NCBI GenBank assembly: GCA_963281155.1
Contig: CAUJLY010000001.1
Location: forward strand, 4,960,001 to 5,024,000
DNA: 64,000 bases
Source: Rhabditophanes sp. KR3021
Lineage: Eukaryota; Nematoda; Chromadorea; Rhabditida; Alloionematidae
Direction of reading: 5' to 3'
In this document: positions 25,401 through 36,465 of the stretch, piece after piece
Position numbering within the stretch: the stretch's first letter is position 1
How the letters are laid out: each line of letters starts with the position of its first letter
Made by a program: the position numbers and the translations under genes
The notes under the pieces: model-generated
Database searches by the model: none
Told to the model about the DNA's origin: nothing
The model's input: the letters and a program-made list of their open reading frames with translations, nothing else

Positions 25401-28400
25401 AACTAGTCTTAACAGATTCCTCCAGCTTTTCAATCTCAAACTTAAGTGTTTCGTTTTGGGTTTTGTATTCATTTAGATCCAATTCTTTTTGCTTGTTATG
25501 ATTATCATATAATTTGTCGAGACTCTCAATATGGGTCTGATGTTCTCTAGTTAATGTAGCCATTTCTTCTTTAAACTGATCCAGTAGTACATTTTTTTCT
25601 TCCACAACTTTCATCTGTTCTTCGTAAAGTATTTTCCATTGTTCGCCCGAATCAGTCGCTTTTACAGACTCGCTTTTGACAGCTTCTGAGTATCTTAAAT
25701 TTAATCTTTGGATTTCCTCATTTAAATGATTTATTTCATCACTTTTACTCTCAGCAGAGACAGATGAAATTTGATGTTGGAGGGTTTCAATCAGATCGCT
25801 TTGAATTTGAATTTCGTTTTCAGCTTTCTTCAATTTGTTTTCATAATCTTTCATGGCAAGATGATTTGCTTTAAGATCGGACTTTACTTTATCAAACTTT
25901 TCGCGAAGTTGACAAGATTCAGCTTGCTTTTCCTTTAACAAAGTTTCCATCTTGAGAATTGATTTGTTAGTTTCAATCAAAGTTGAATTCAATTCCTGAT
26001 AATCTTGTTTGGCATGTTCTCTGTGTTTGATAGCTTCTTCACATTCCATCTGCTGAACATGTAATCTGTCTGAAACTTCGTCCATTTCTCTTTGGATGTC
26101 ACTTTTATCCATTACAAGTTGTCTGTTTTTAGCTTTGAGTTTCTTAATCTTGTCTTCCAATTCTTCGACAGAAGCTTCTTTAGCCGTTTTTACGTTGCCA
26201 GCTTCATCGGCAAGTCTTTTCTTTAGAATTTGAACTTCATCTTTGAGTTGAGCAATTGTCTTTTCATACAACTCACTATTTTGATTCGAATTACCAGTTC
26301 GGTCAATTGAAGGAACTGAAACAAGTTGTGGTTGATTTGAGGAGAAAGCGATGACCTTTTGAATCAATTCAGCTTTTTCCTTTTCCAATTTTTCAATTCG
26401 TGAAGAAGGATCATTTTTTGAATCTAAACCAGAGGAAAGGGAACTTCCGTGAGTATAAGTAAACCCGATAAAGGACAAATGGTGACCAGTGAAAGCAGCA
26501 TTTACGGTGGGTGGTCTTGTATTGCATGGAGTAAAATCTTGTTCATTTATCTCAAAGTTTGAAGTGTCGGTTGGTGATGAAACTTCGGGAATGTAAGGTG
26601 CCTCGCAGTCTCGAATCGAATCCCAATCTATGTTTGCAAAGAAAGGGTGATCTTTGAAATCTAGTAAGCCTCTTTTTCCTAAACGTTCTTCTTTGGCACA
26701 AATTAACTTTTTTATCAAATCTATAGCGTCCTCACTAACATTGGAATCGTCTGGAAAATCTAAAAATTCTTGGTGACTCATAATTTTAGAATACGTTTCA
26801 ATTAGACTTTCGGCATAAAATGGGGTTTCGCCATACAACATTTCATACATGCAAATGCCCAGCGACCAGAAATCAACCTCTGTTCCGTATAGCCCTTGAG
26901 AATCTTCCATTGCTCTTAAAAGTTCGGGTGAAATGTAGTCGGGAGTTCCGACAGCAATATTTGACTGAACAAATCCATTTTCTTGTATTTTTAAACAAGA
27001 ACCAAAATCGGCCAGTTTCAAATGCCCGTCTTTTTGAAGCATTACGTTGTCTGGTTTCAAATCACGATGCACGTATCCCAGCTTATGGACAGCAACTACG
27101 GCCAGAATCATTTCTGCCATATAAAATCTAGCCATGTTTTCTGGCAAGATATTGTCGCATTTACTAAGGAGTGTTAATAAATCACCACCAACATAATAGT
27201 CCATCACAAGGTAAAGATTTTTGTCATCTTGGAATGCATAGTGAAGGTTGGTAATCCAATTTCTATCCCCATTCACCATCACATCGCGTTCTTCCTTGAA
27301 ACAAGCTGTTTCCGCTCTCTTCAACATTTCCCATTTGTTTAAAATTTTCATGGCATAAATTTCTTCTGTATTCTTCAACTGGACCATTGCAACTTCCCCT
27401 AAAGTATATTATATTAACTGTTAGTGTTTCTATGACGTACCAAAAGCTCCTGTTCCTACGACCTGAAAAATAATTTTATTAGTACATTAATTATATTTTT
27501 AAATTTAAGTGTTTATTAGTTAAGATGTTCAATTCTAGCATTACGTTGCGACCTCTTATACTTGAATATTAGCTGTAAATTATTTATATTTCAGCAGTAT
27601 TTATGAACGAATATTGCTTCATTAATCCCATTCGTTTATTTTAGTTTCTACGAGATCGCCTCAACAAGGAAGAAATATTAGATGTGATCAGCTAGGAAGA
27701 ATATCCTAGGAGTAAAACATCTCGAAATGTAAACAGTCGTCTTTGGGGAGAAGTATGCCTTTTAGAGAAATGGTAGCTTTAAGTGTTAGTTTTAGTATAA
27801 TTAATTTGTTTTAGATAAACTGGAGGTGGCTCTTTCAAACTGCAGTCACTTCAAATAGCAGCTAGAACAAAAATGCGTAAATTGATCAAGCGCGAATTCA
27901 ACAATTGCTATGATAATCAGACGCCTATTGACAATGTTATGCAAACTACCTTAAGACTCTTTATTTCACAAATGAAGATCCTACTTTATAAAAAGCTAGA
28001 AGAACCAAAACTGAAGTTCAAACCAAAAGCAAAAGACGTATTCTCAGAATTTGAAGAATATCGGACTCAATAAGGAGCCTGTATCAACATTCGTATTCGT
28101 AATAGAGAAGCAGTAACTAATATTAAGACTCATTATTTTAGCTGTACTGTATCTGGGTATGAGTTACTATATTATCTGATTTATTCTTGCATGAATATTC
28201 AGAGATCAATAGAAAAAAATGATCTTACTAGTCCAGGTTATATGAGCAACTTTACTTGTAAACTATCACAGGATTACTCGGTTACCATCGGAACTAGAAA
28301 ATCACATCGATAATGAGGAAAGAGCAGATGCTTTAGTAAAAGAATTACAACGGCAATTAAGTAAAGATTTTGAATTGAATAGCGGTGAGGGTGATACTTC

Positions 28401-29019
28401 AGTTGGAGCACATTTTGTGTATGGATTCGTCGAATACATTCACAGTCTAGAAAATGAAGTCCAACTAACAGAAATCATTGGGAACATCGATACTATCCTT
28501 ATCAGAGCGTTTAAGCTTCAAGACATAAATTCAGATTCTGGCTACCCTTCTTTTGAAAAAGTTCTCAAAATTAACTCGGGACTTAATAGACAGGTAACCC
28601 ATTATCGAAGAGCTTATGAATGCTTCCGATTTTCCCTACGTTGAATTTTATAAAGAATATTGATATTTGCCTGACTAATCAGAACGTTGCATATCTTTTT
28701 ATGTTTTAGTTACAATGCATTTCTTTGACCCACCTGAAGAATTTCGAAATCATCTCTACATAGCCGCAGCGATTTTACTTTATTGACTACCGGCTTAGCT
28801 AAAAATAAAAGGTTTACCAATTGCAAAAAATATAAATTTACCAAACTCAACAAATTTAGCTATCGACTTTTCTTTTCGTAATGTAGAGTTACAGCACTCA
28901 TCAAATAAAGCTATTAAGGCATCAAGCAAACTTTCCGTAGAAAGTATATTCGATTCCGCATTAAATAATTGATCAAGCTTTAACAGCCTTTCTGGAGCAG
29001 GGTCTCGATACTCAGACAT
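19486..29019 (-). CDS. mrck-1: MRCK: Cdc42-binding Ser/Thr kinase, complete gene
   Basis: Nine exons: 29019-28842, 28798-28734, 27462-27441, 27398-25140, 24515-23922, 23880-23731, 22981-22544, 22044-21456, 20626-19486. All phases agree, giving 1811 residues. The order is that of myotonic-dystrophy-related Cdc42-binding kinases: N-terminal cap ([20 protein letters not shown]), AGC kinase ([51 protein letters not shown]), long coiled coil, C1 zinc domain ([17 protein letters not shown] ... CHVNC), PH domain ([20 protein letters not shown]), CNH domain, CRIB motif ([15 protein letters not shown]) and a Ser-rich tail. Catalytic residues are present, so it is probably active, acting downstream of Cdc42 on myosin light chain and cell contractility. 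Exon 3 is only 22 nt and encodes the glycine-rich loop. All five long introns carry antisense inserts. Confidence 0.95.
20833..21385 (+). pseudogene. Antisense intronic element A (copy of a dead gene)
   Basis: Lies in intron 8 of MRCK, on the opposite strand. From an ATG at 20882 to a TAG at 21357 (476 bp) it is nearly identical to element B at 24610-25085. The frame starts [20 protein letters not shown] and meets a TAG after GNVP. It reopens to ...SGQSEKDIV and continues across a 39-nt intron (GTTGTT...TCTTAG) into [14 protein letters not shown]. It then needs one frameshift near CCAAAAGATTTT to enter [20 protein letters not shown] ... [15 protein letters not shown] follows. Retention of its own intron shows copying at DNA level rather than retroposition. 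Family not recognised. Confidence 0.6.
22340..22459 (+). pseudogene. Antisense intronic element E2: C-terminal fragment of the GIY-YIG-like family
   Basis: In intron 7 of MRCK, antisense to it. A 39-codon frame, immediately after a TAA, reads [20 protein letters not shown] and on to a TAG. QITNSD-x-G matches the same block in element E1 (YQITNSDHGK), and the E-A before it fits the conserved Glu region of the family. It is a small remnant only. Just upstream (TTTATTTTAG at about 22285 then CTCGAGATCGCC) is similar to the start of the insert in intron 2 at about 27650. Confidence 0.45.
23118..23661 (+). pseudogene. Antisense intronic element E3: C2HC finger plus GIY-YIG-like copy, broken
   Basis: In intron 6 of MRCK, antisense. 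It starts at an ATG ([20 protein letters not shown]) and encodes finger-like spacing C-x2-Y-x12-H-x5-C, followed by HCLYC. In a second frame it continues [20 protein letters not shown] third frame gives [19 protein letters not shown] then [20 protein letters not shown] final frame gives [20 protein letters not shown] and a stop. At least three frame changes and an internal deletion separate the pieces, so it cannot encode the whole protein. The YFFVDS ... [17 protein letters not shown] block is the best match in the window to a LEM-3-like GIY-YIG core. Confidence 0.55.
24561..25110 (+). pseudogene. Antisense intronic element B (near-identical to element A)
   Basis: In intron 4 of MRCK, antisense. 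Homology to element A starts at TATTTTAGTG (24561) and runs past the TAG at 25083-25085. I count only a few differences (for example GTGCAAC for GTGTAAC, TATATG for TATGTG, AAAGTATTAG for AAATTATTAG); flanks are unrelated. It shares the internal TAG and the same frameshift with A, so the duplication or gene conversion came after the gene had decayed, or the element moves non-autonomously. Confidence 0.6.
27441..27462 (-). other. mrck-1: 22-nt micro-exon of MRCK
   Basis: GTCGTAGGAACAGGAGCTTTTG encodes VVGTGAFG, the kinase glycine-rich loop, and is flanked by a TTTTCAG acceptor and a GTACGT donor. Phase 0 start and phase 1 end fit both neighbouring exons, and the join ...[20 protein letters not shown] agrees with the family sequence. 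It is part of the CDS at 19486-29019 and listed separately because gene finders often miss such exons. Confidence 0.85.
27650..28644 (+). pseudogene. Antisense intronic insert in MRCK intron 2, unknown protein
   Basis: Inside the 1271-nt intron 2 of MRCK, antisense. Two good open stretches lie here: 27819-28072 ([20 protein letters not shown], ending [10 protein letters not shown]) and 28272-28644, which starts at an acceptor-like CACAG and contains [19 protein letters not shown] and [19 protein letters not shown]. Both are hydrophilic with normal codon use, but I cannot join them without crossing stops. An earlier piece at 27650-27770 ([15 protein letters not shown], stop, then [13 protein letters not shown]) resembles the flank of element E2. 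No family is recognised. It may be a further part of the same multi-copy gene family or a separate one. Confidence 0.4.
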
Positions 29020-30294
29020 CGTCTAATATATTAGAGAAAGATTCTCTAAATTCGAATCGTTTATTGCTAAATAGCCAAAATAGGTGATAATTAAAGTGAA
29101 TATTTCCAAAAATAATATTCAGTTTTTCGTAACTGTCATTCACTAAAAATATATTAAATCCTTTAAACTTACGAAATTATTTAATCGTAAAATAGTTGAA
29201 AGGTTTGAAACGAATACAAAAAATTGTAATATGCATGCATGTGTGGAGAAACGTATAAAACAGATATACAAAAGAGTAAACATTGTTGTGCTATCCATGG
29301 TCGATATTAATAGAATAAATAAAGATTAATTAGCGTGAGACACGATGTAATTAAAAAGAACACAATTGAATAAGATACAAAACGGTTTAAATAATGTAGA
29401 TGTTGTATACGATTTTGTGAAAAGTGATAATTTTAATAACATCAACTCAATTACTCTGAATGGAAGGCACTATTAACGTTTACAAAATCAATGATTGCCT
29501 AATTATACCATTGCTACAATCAAAATAAATAGATTGTTAAGGTTTAGGAGTGGTGCTATATAAAGCGAAAATGAATGCTGGCACTGTAATAATAATCTCA
29601 ATGTAGTTAAATTTCATATAGTGTCATTAATGGTGCTTCGAACATTTTAGTATTCTATTATTTCAGTATTTTACTATGTTATAGATATTATAGATATTAT
29701 CTTAACAAAGAGGATCGCAGCACGATTATTTAACATACCCATATGTATATTTATTTATATGTATATTTATACTTATATTCTATTTATATGCACATTAATA
29801 TATGGCTTCTACATAGCCTTTGTGGTAACAAATTCACATAATCAAATTAAGATTATACAGTTGATATAGTATCAAGGATAAATATGTCTCATTTAAATGC
29901 GAAACGTGATTGTAGATCCCAAAATACTACTCTGAAAAAACTATGAAGCTAGAAGATACTTGAAGTGTGCTTACACATTCCCGACAATTCCAACTCTTAA
30001 AATAAGCTCTTAAGAAAGAAAGTTTATGAAAGTAAAGTAAGTTAAATGAAGTGGATCTAATTTAGAAAAAGGCATATCCGGTCGTAATCAAAAATACTGG
30101 ATCAGATGTAAGACAATCAAAAACACACTTAGACTTGGTGCAATAAAAAATGATAATTTTGTCGGAATAATGTAACTCAAGTGAATCATCATTTTTAAAT
30201 ATTATTTAAAACTAAAGCATAAAATATGTAGTACAAAAAATGACCAAGTATCTTATTTCAAAAAAGAATAGACAACAATTGCTGCAGGATAATA
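29020..30294. other. Intergenic, upstream of MRCK
   Basis: No open frame with coding character. This must include the MRCK promoter (gene reads leftwards from 29019). TATATTTAT-type low-complexity sequence occurs around 29740-29790. Confidence 0.5.
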
Positions 30295-30504
30295 ATGGCT
30301 TTCCAACTGACTGAGTATTTTAAAATAATTGAAGTCACTTTAAAGTATATTACTTTAAAAAATTATAAAAGACGCTTATTTTTTGCACTTAAGTTAGATG
30401 AGGATATAAAGCTATATCCTGGTCGTTTGACTTTTATAAAAAACGATTGTTTAGAGGAAATATACAAAAGCCGCGCACAGTCAAATTACAATCCATTCGA
30501 CTAA
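30295..30504 (+). CDS. Possible small ORF, 69 residues
   Basis: ATG-started frame MAFQLTEYFKIIEVTLKYIT ... KSRAQSNYNPFD with even charge distribution and no low-complexity tract. It stands alone in a gene-poor region, without an evident signal peptide, splice partners or recognised family. Could equally be chance; listed at low confidence. Confidence 0.2.
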   Translation: MAFQLTEYFKIIEVTLKYITLKNYKRRLFFALKLDEDIKLYPGRLTFIKNDCLEEIYKSRAQSNYNPFD

Positions 30505-31045
30505 CCTAATACACACACAATTGTCCTTTCTATCATCATTACCAAAGAAACAGTCAATACTTTTTGATGTAACAACTTGAGATCATTAATAAGCTTAAAG
30601 GATATATCTAATAAGCTTTAAGTAACATAATTGAGCACAATTATCATCGAAAATCATAAATGACCAGAGAAGTATTAACATTTTATGCAAACTTAAGATC
30701 ATACATTGTCAATCGAAAGCTTAGATATTTATTTAATTTGAGTTAATTAATGTATCCTGATTTGGATTTTTACAAAAATATAATGTGTTCAGAAAGTCAT
30801 TAATTATTAATGATTGTTTGTGAATGAATAGATTTTTAGTTTATTCAAAAAATAGTCAACTATAAAAAGGTGCAGGAATATAGAGTGCGCGAAAATTGCG
30901 CCATTACAGTTTAACTTTGACATTTTTTAACGCAGACGACATGTCTTGAAAACGACAACGTAAATGTGATGTCGCATAGCAAACGCAAATAAATATACAG
31001 GACGAATGCATTTGTGTTTTTACATATGGCAAACTTGGGAACGCA

Positions 31046-31264
31046 TTAAAGTTCAATGATGGCCTATTGTGTTTTATTAGGTTTATTTTGATCATTAGAC
31101 CACATTAATAATAAACAATAAACTAAAAGTGTTACTTTTTTAAATCGCTCATTGATCCGTTTTACTTTCTCAAAAGAATTTCGTGATTGCAACACTTTAT
31201 CTGCTATAATATTGTGTGAATTTAAGATATAACAAGTATGCAGAACAAAAGCCAAATATTTCAA
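31046..31264 (-). CDS. Possible small secreted peptide, 48 residues
   Basis: An ATG at 31264 gives MKYLAFVLHTCYILNS, a plausible signal peptide, then a basic helical stretch (RNSFEKVKRINERFKK). A donor GTAACA at 31135 and an acceptor ACAATAG at 31064 allow a short last exon (AIIEL, stop). The resulting mature peptide would be about 30 basic residues. The evidence is only signal peptide plus splice words. Confidence 0.27.
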
Positions 31265-34200
31265 GGATGACTGAATTCATTTAATTCTCTTTAGCTCATT
31301 CGAAAGTGTCTGCCTTAAGGGGGAATATCAAGCTGGGCATTTTGACACATAATTATTGCTAAATTAATCAGGTTCTTTTGATTATTTTTTACTGACATTC
31401 AAACAAATTATGGATCAAGCCTAAACGTATCATTTAGTTATGAACAAGAAATGAGTTGCTGTGTTGATTGAATTTCAAACGTTTATTTGATTGCATACAT
31501 ATCTATCAATTCGACCATCTTTTGCTTTGACAATGTCATAGAAGGACATTATGAGACAAAGCAATGGCATTATATAATCATAGACAACATCAAAAAATGG
31601 TATTTGAAATAAATAGAAAGAATTTTTAATTGCACGGTCAAAATGAGATAACGCACATTTTTTTCAATTTGCTTGGAATGCAAAATATTTATTCAACAAG
31701 ACTAACAAACAATAGACTGTAACAAATAAAATAGATAAGGTAAATTGATCAAATGGATACTCAAATTGACGATAGAAATGAATTTATTGAGTAAATTAAA
31801 TGTGAAGAGATTAATTATTGCATTTAAAGTAAAATTATGATCGCAAAAAATGGATACAAATTAGAACATCTAGTTAAACAAGAACATTTTACTATAAATT
31901 GTTATTTGAGACAAAAAATAACATGAGAAAATGCGTAGTTTTATTTAAGGATAAGGTGTTATCTCTGACTAAATAAGTTTCTTAATACCTAACAAGAAGT
32001 TTTGATTAGGAAGTGTACAATAATGATTGAATACTTTGTAATCTGAATGATGTTATTTCAATCTTTTTACTATTATTAAATAAAAAGTTTGTTGATTTTT
32101 TGAAACCATATGACTTTTGTTTTGCTCATGAACTAGCTTTTCGAGCAAGACACATTCAAATATCAATAAATGTTTGTTTATCAAAACCATTTTTGATATT
32201 ATCATAATATCATCTCACTGAAATTATAAGAATAACTTCAATCTTGTATATTTTCAATCACAAACATAATGTAGACATGTTAAATAAGTATTGTGCTTAT
32301 AAATATATTTGATTATTAGGATATAATTATTTGATTTGGCAAAATATCTGTAAACACTAGTTTATGTCATTAAAGTGCCGACCAAACGTTGTAAATGAAA
32401 TATTATCATATAATTTTTTACATATAAATTGGCAAAGGAAGTGATAATAAAGAAAGAATTCTAAGCATTAGTCAATTTCCAATGACGCATTTGATTTATT
32501 GGAGTTATTTTGGATTATCAATTTTTTTAAATGATCTAATTCGATAAAAATGAAAGATGACAATGGCAAAAAAAGGGACAGTCGCTAAAAATGTATCCTA
32601 TAAAAAGCATATTTTTGCATAAATAATAAATCTTTTATTCTTTAGTTATGCGTAATAATTATAGCCATAATTATATCCTCCAACATTTAACACAGCTGGC
32701 TGTAATGACTGTAATAACTTAAAAATCCGATATGTCTATATTAAAAAAAGTATTATTTTAAACAAGTAAGAAGGGTTAAATTGAAGGTTGATTTAATCCA
32801 TATGCTAACAGCAAATTCAAAAAGTTAGCACACTTGTTGTTTCTGATCAGTATAATGTAAAAAATAACTTTTAAGAATATGAATGAATTTAATTGGAGAC
32901 AATTATTTATTGTGAACAATAAATTTGATAAAATTAAAAAACTATGTACAGTATTTGACAGCCTTCGAATTTGCATTATTTAACGATATTTTGAGTAGAA
33001 TGTATTTTTATTGAATGTAAACCTTTTAGTTGTTAGCATTGTTTATTCTCAGCACTAACTGAGAGTTAATCTTATCATATACATGTTAGGAACAGAAAAT
33101 ACAAATAAAGTAAAATGAAGCGTTTCTAAATAGTCAATTGTTGATTAAAAGAGATTTATTATTAGAGTGTGTTTTGGAATATAAAACATGTGTTATAGAA
33201 GGGATCAGATCAAAAATAAAGTAAGAGGGGGTGATGTCCAATAATCGTAAAAGATTAATAGAACATATTTGAAAGCTTTTTATGGTCAAATATTGGCCTT
33301 GAAATTAATAGTTCAGTTTAAATTTAGGGTAATCAGGAATGATAAACTTGAAATAATTTTAAAATGATTAAAGTCAAATGAATAAACATAAACTACAGAT
33401 ATGTAATAGTAATGATAATGATCTGAAGTAACACTTAAAATGACTATTTTAAATAACACCACTTTATTTTGTTTATATAAAAAGAGTGTAGTGATTGATT
33501 TTTTCCTTTAAATTGAAATTGACAAGATTCGAGTTTTCGTTTAACTGTTATAGTCATCTGGCTTAGAACTTATTTTGTCTCTAATCGGATCAAATGCATT
33601 TTGTTTGTAATCACATATTTCGTTGCTTAAAATATGCTGAATCACAAGTTCCTGTCTTTTTGTACAATATTTACGTCAATTATAACATGTCATGTCCTAC
33701 GTCATTTCAACTCAAATTATTTAAAATAATACGCACCTAAATTTCATGTGCTTTTAGAAGTAAAAATACCGATTACAATTAATTGTCCCATTTTTACACT
33801 TTAAAAGCAATTACTAATAAGTAATAAGCAATAAAAGTTAGTACACTCATCAAAACAAACAAATTGTGTGAACCAGATTGTAAATATATAAAATGAAACT
33901 ATATAAGTGAAACTAGAGGCAAATATGCTAATTGGCAAGGTTTATAACTACAATTCCAAGCAAAGTATACTTTTAATAACGGTATTTAAATGACCTGTTG
34001 CATTTTTTATTGCACTACCAAAATGATAATTTGCCTCCTTTATTGTATTTTTAATTGTTCAGCGAATTCCATGAATTCCCATACACGTAGGTAAATATAT
34101 CATTGATACAATTTCATTAAAATTGCACGCATATCAAGTATGTACAAGTACGTATTTTTAACTCATGATAAAAACAACAATAATTTTGTTTCATTTTCAA

Positions 34201-34603
34201 ATTAAGGCAATGTTTTGATATTTGTTTATTATTTTTCGAAATTTGCATCTAACATTTTTTCATAGCATACAATGGTAATATAATGTTATTTTTTGCTTTT
34301 AATTTTTGAGTATTCTTTCGTAAAGCACTTGTAAAAGCGTTTACATGAAAATTGCAGTAAACAAAATTAGTCAAAATATTAATCTCTATAAATTTTTTAA
34401 TAAAAAATAAATTTGTTTTGGCCTGGTAATCGGTTGTTGCGAAAAATGCAAATTCCCAAGCGATATAGCAAGTAAATGAATATAATAAAAGAATTTGAAA
34501 TTATGAAAAACATGTGTAGATTAGGTTTATTTCTCAAAATATGAAGACTGCAAAATTATCACGAACATTAAATCACAAAAATATAAAAGTTGTTTGGAAT
34601 TAA
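31265..34603. other. Gene-poor AT-rich stretch
   Basis: About 3.3 kb with no convincing coding frame on either strand; the frame at 32776-32976 (minus) has random character. No RNA gene or structured repeat recognised. Confidence 0.5.
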
Positions 34604-35080
34604 TTATCTCCCCCATACGTTAGTCAAACGATTATAGTCTTTAGAGTATTCATTGCTCGACAAAGGTTCAGAAGGTTTAAGAGAAACAATCTTTGGAATT
34701 CCTATGATTCTTTCTAAAAAACCACCTAAACTGATTTCGTCTGAATCATAAAAAGTTCCTTTAATTGGAATTTCATCAAAAATTTTCTTTTTCGCTTCCA
34801 TAGCTTTTTCCTTTTGAGCCCTATAAATCGAAATTACGTTATTAGTTGTGGTTAAAATATTAATCACTGTGATTAAAAATAAATTTTAACTAATCTAATT
34901 AAAAATATTATTTATTGGGATTAAAACATACTTCATTCTTGAAAATTTCAACCAATCATTAACACTATTTCTAATTTCATTAGCCGTGTTTCCCATGATT
35001 GACGGGGGATACGTTGACACTTCATTTAGCATAACAAAGCTTAACAATATAATAATTTTACAACTGTTAGTTGAAAACAT
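34604..35080 (-). CDS. Small secreted protein, 121 residues
   Basis: Exons 35080-34932 and 34820-34604 (donor GTATGT, acceptor TTTATAG, phase 2) total 366 nt. The N terminus KIIILLSFVMLNEVSTYPP is a signal peptide. The mature part has a basic helix (KAQKEKAMEAKKKIFDEIP), then GGFLERIIGIPKIVSLKPSE, and ends NRLTNVWGR. No cysteines and no recognised domain. The clean splice and signal peptide make it a likely real gene of unknown role. Confidence 0.6.
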
Positions 35081-35625
35081 TTTATAGATTAAATAATTTT
35101 TAAAATATTATGGCCTTTGTATCTTTAGAGTTTTAAAGGCTAATGTAGGTAGAAGAAAACAGTTAATAAATTGATATTGTTGTTAATCTCTTGGGTCTTT
35201 GCTTTCGAAAGAAACGTTTGTTAGAACGTAATTTGGAAGGCAATGTGCTGACAACTAATTGTTGCCGTATTTATGGAAACAACTGGATCGTGCCTTCATT
35301 GTAAGGCACACCTCAAAAATTCTATATCACACCTCCCGCAATTTTTAAATTAAATGAAGGATTGGCTCTTTTCATTATCATAAATGTTATATTTGTGATA
35401 AGTTTAATGGTAGTCATTTCAAAATGACGATATAGTTCCAAATTTGGCATATTAATAACTTATAAATAGACCACTTAAACTGCATACTTCTATTTATAAA
35501 TTTAGCAAGCCACTAATGTCATCAATCCCACCACGATATTCTGTTACAGCAATGGTCAGGGGTGTCTTGGTTAATTTAAAAAATATAAGCTTGGATTAGT
35601 TACAATAAATTATACAGTTTAAACA

Positions 35626-36465
35626 ATGTCTTTAGACTTATTAGCTAAGAGTTTGAATTTAGTGAATAGAGGTATGTTTTCTGTGCGTCATTGCATCACA
35701 ATTTTTGTTCTATTTATTTTTCTAGACATTTACAATATCTCTCAACATGCGCCAAAGAGCAAAAAAAATGCTGATTTGAAGAAGGTAAAAAAGCAGTCTA
35801 GGAATCAACAATTAAACTCAGTAAAAGGATTGTTCAAAGCAGCTGGGAATTCATCCTATTATGACCAAGAGACCGGAGAAATAATGTCGAGAAGAAGTAA
35901 AAGACCATCTAATACTGATATTTCAAATATTGTAACCTTAAAAAAGGGAAAAAAGGTATGAAGACAAGCAAATATCATTCTATGATATCATCTGTTATTT
36001 AAACTTCTACTATTTTTATTAATATAGGGAATGTCAGTAATTGAGCAGTACAGAGATGCCCACACACAACCAAATGAAGTGGGAAGCGATTATAGTGATG
36101 AAGAAGAGGAGATAATTGAGGTAAAAGAAGAACTTGAAGACAATGTTCTCAACACTATTATTTTGCATCATTGTAAAGAAGCTGATAAACGCCGAATGTC
36201 TTTGAAATCTATAGATAGATCACTACGTAAGTTTTCCATCTTATTAATTATTTGTAAAATGGACTAAACAAGGAACATCTCATTTACTTCATCAATTTTA
36301 GATGGTCGTCATCGTGTGCCAAAAAAGAAAACGTCAAAATCTATGTTTACTGACGAGGAGTTTGCCGAATTGTCTCGCACCAATAATACACTTTCCCTCA
36401 ATTCATCTGTTAAAAAGTTGACATCCGAAGAAGAAATTAAGAAGGCTCTTGGAATTCGTAGATGA
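35626..36465 (+). CDS. AROS / RPS19BP1 homologue (SIRT1 regulator, ribosomal S19-binding)
   Basis: Four exons (35626-35671, 35726-35955, 36028-36226, 36302-36465) with consistent phases give 212 residues. The start MSLDLLAKSLNLVN and the end KKKTSKSMFTDEEFAEL correspond to the two conserved ends of RPS19BP1/AROS (human SAALLRRGLELL and VFTEEDFQKF). Between them lie a very basic segment (KSKKNADLKKVKKQSRN) and an acidic stretch in exon 3 (DYSDEEEEIIEVKEELED). The family binds ribosomal protein eS19 and is nucleolar, acting in small-subunit assembly and reported to regulate SIRT1. The nematode protein is longer than the human one owing to the inserted acidic region. Assignment rests on the two end motifs. 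Confidence 0.65.
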
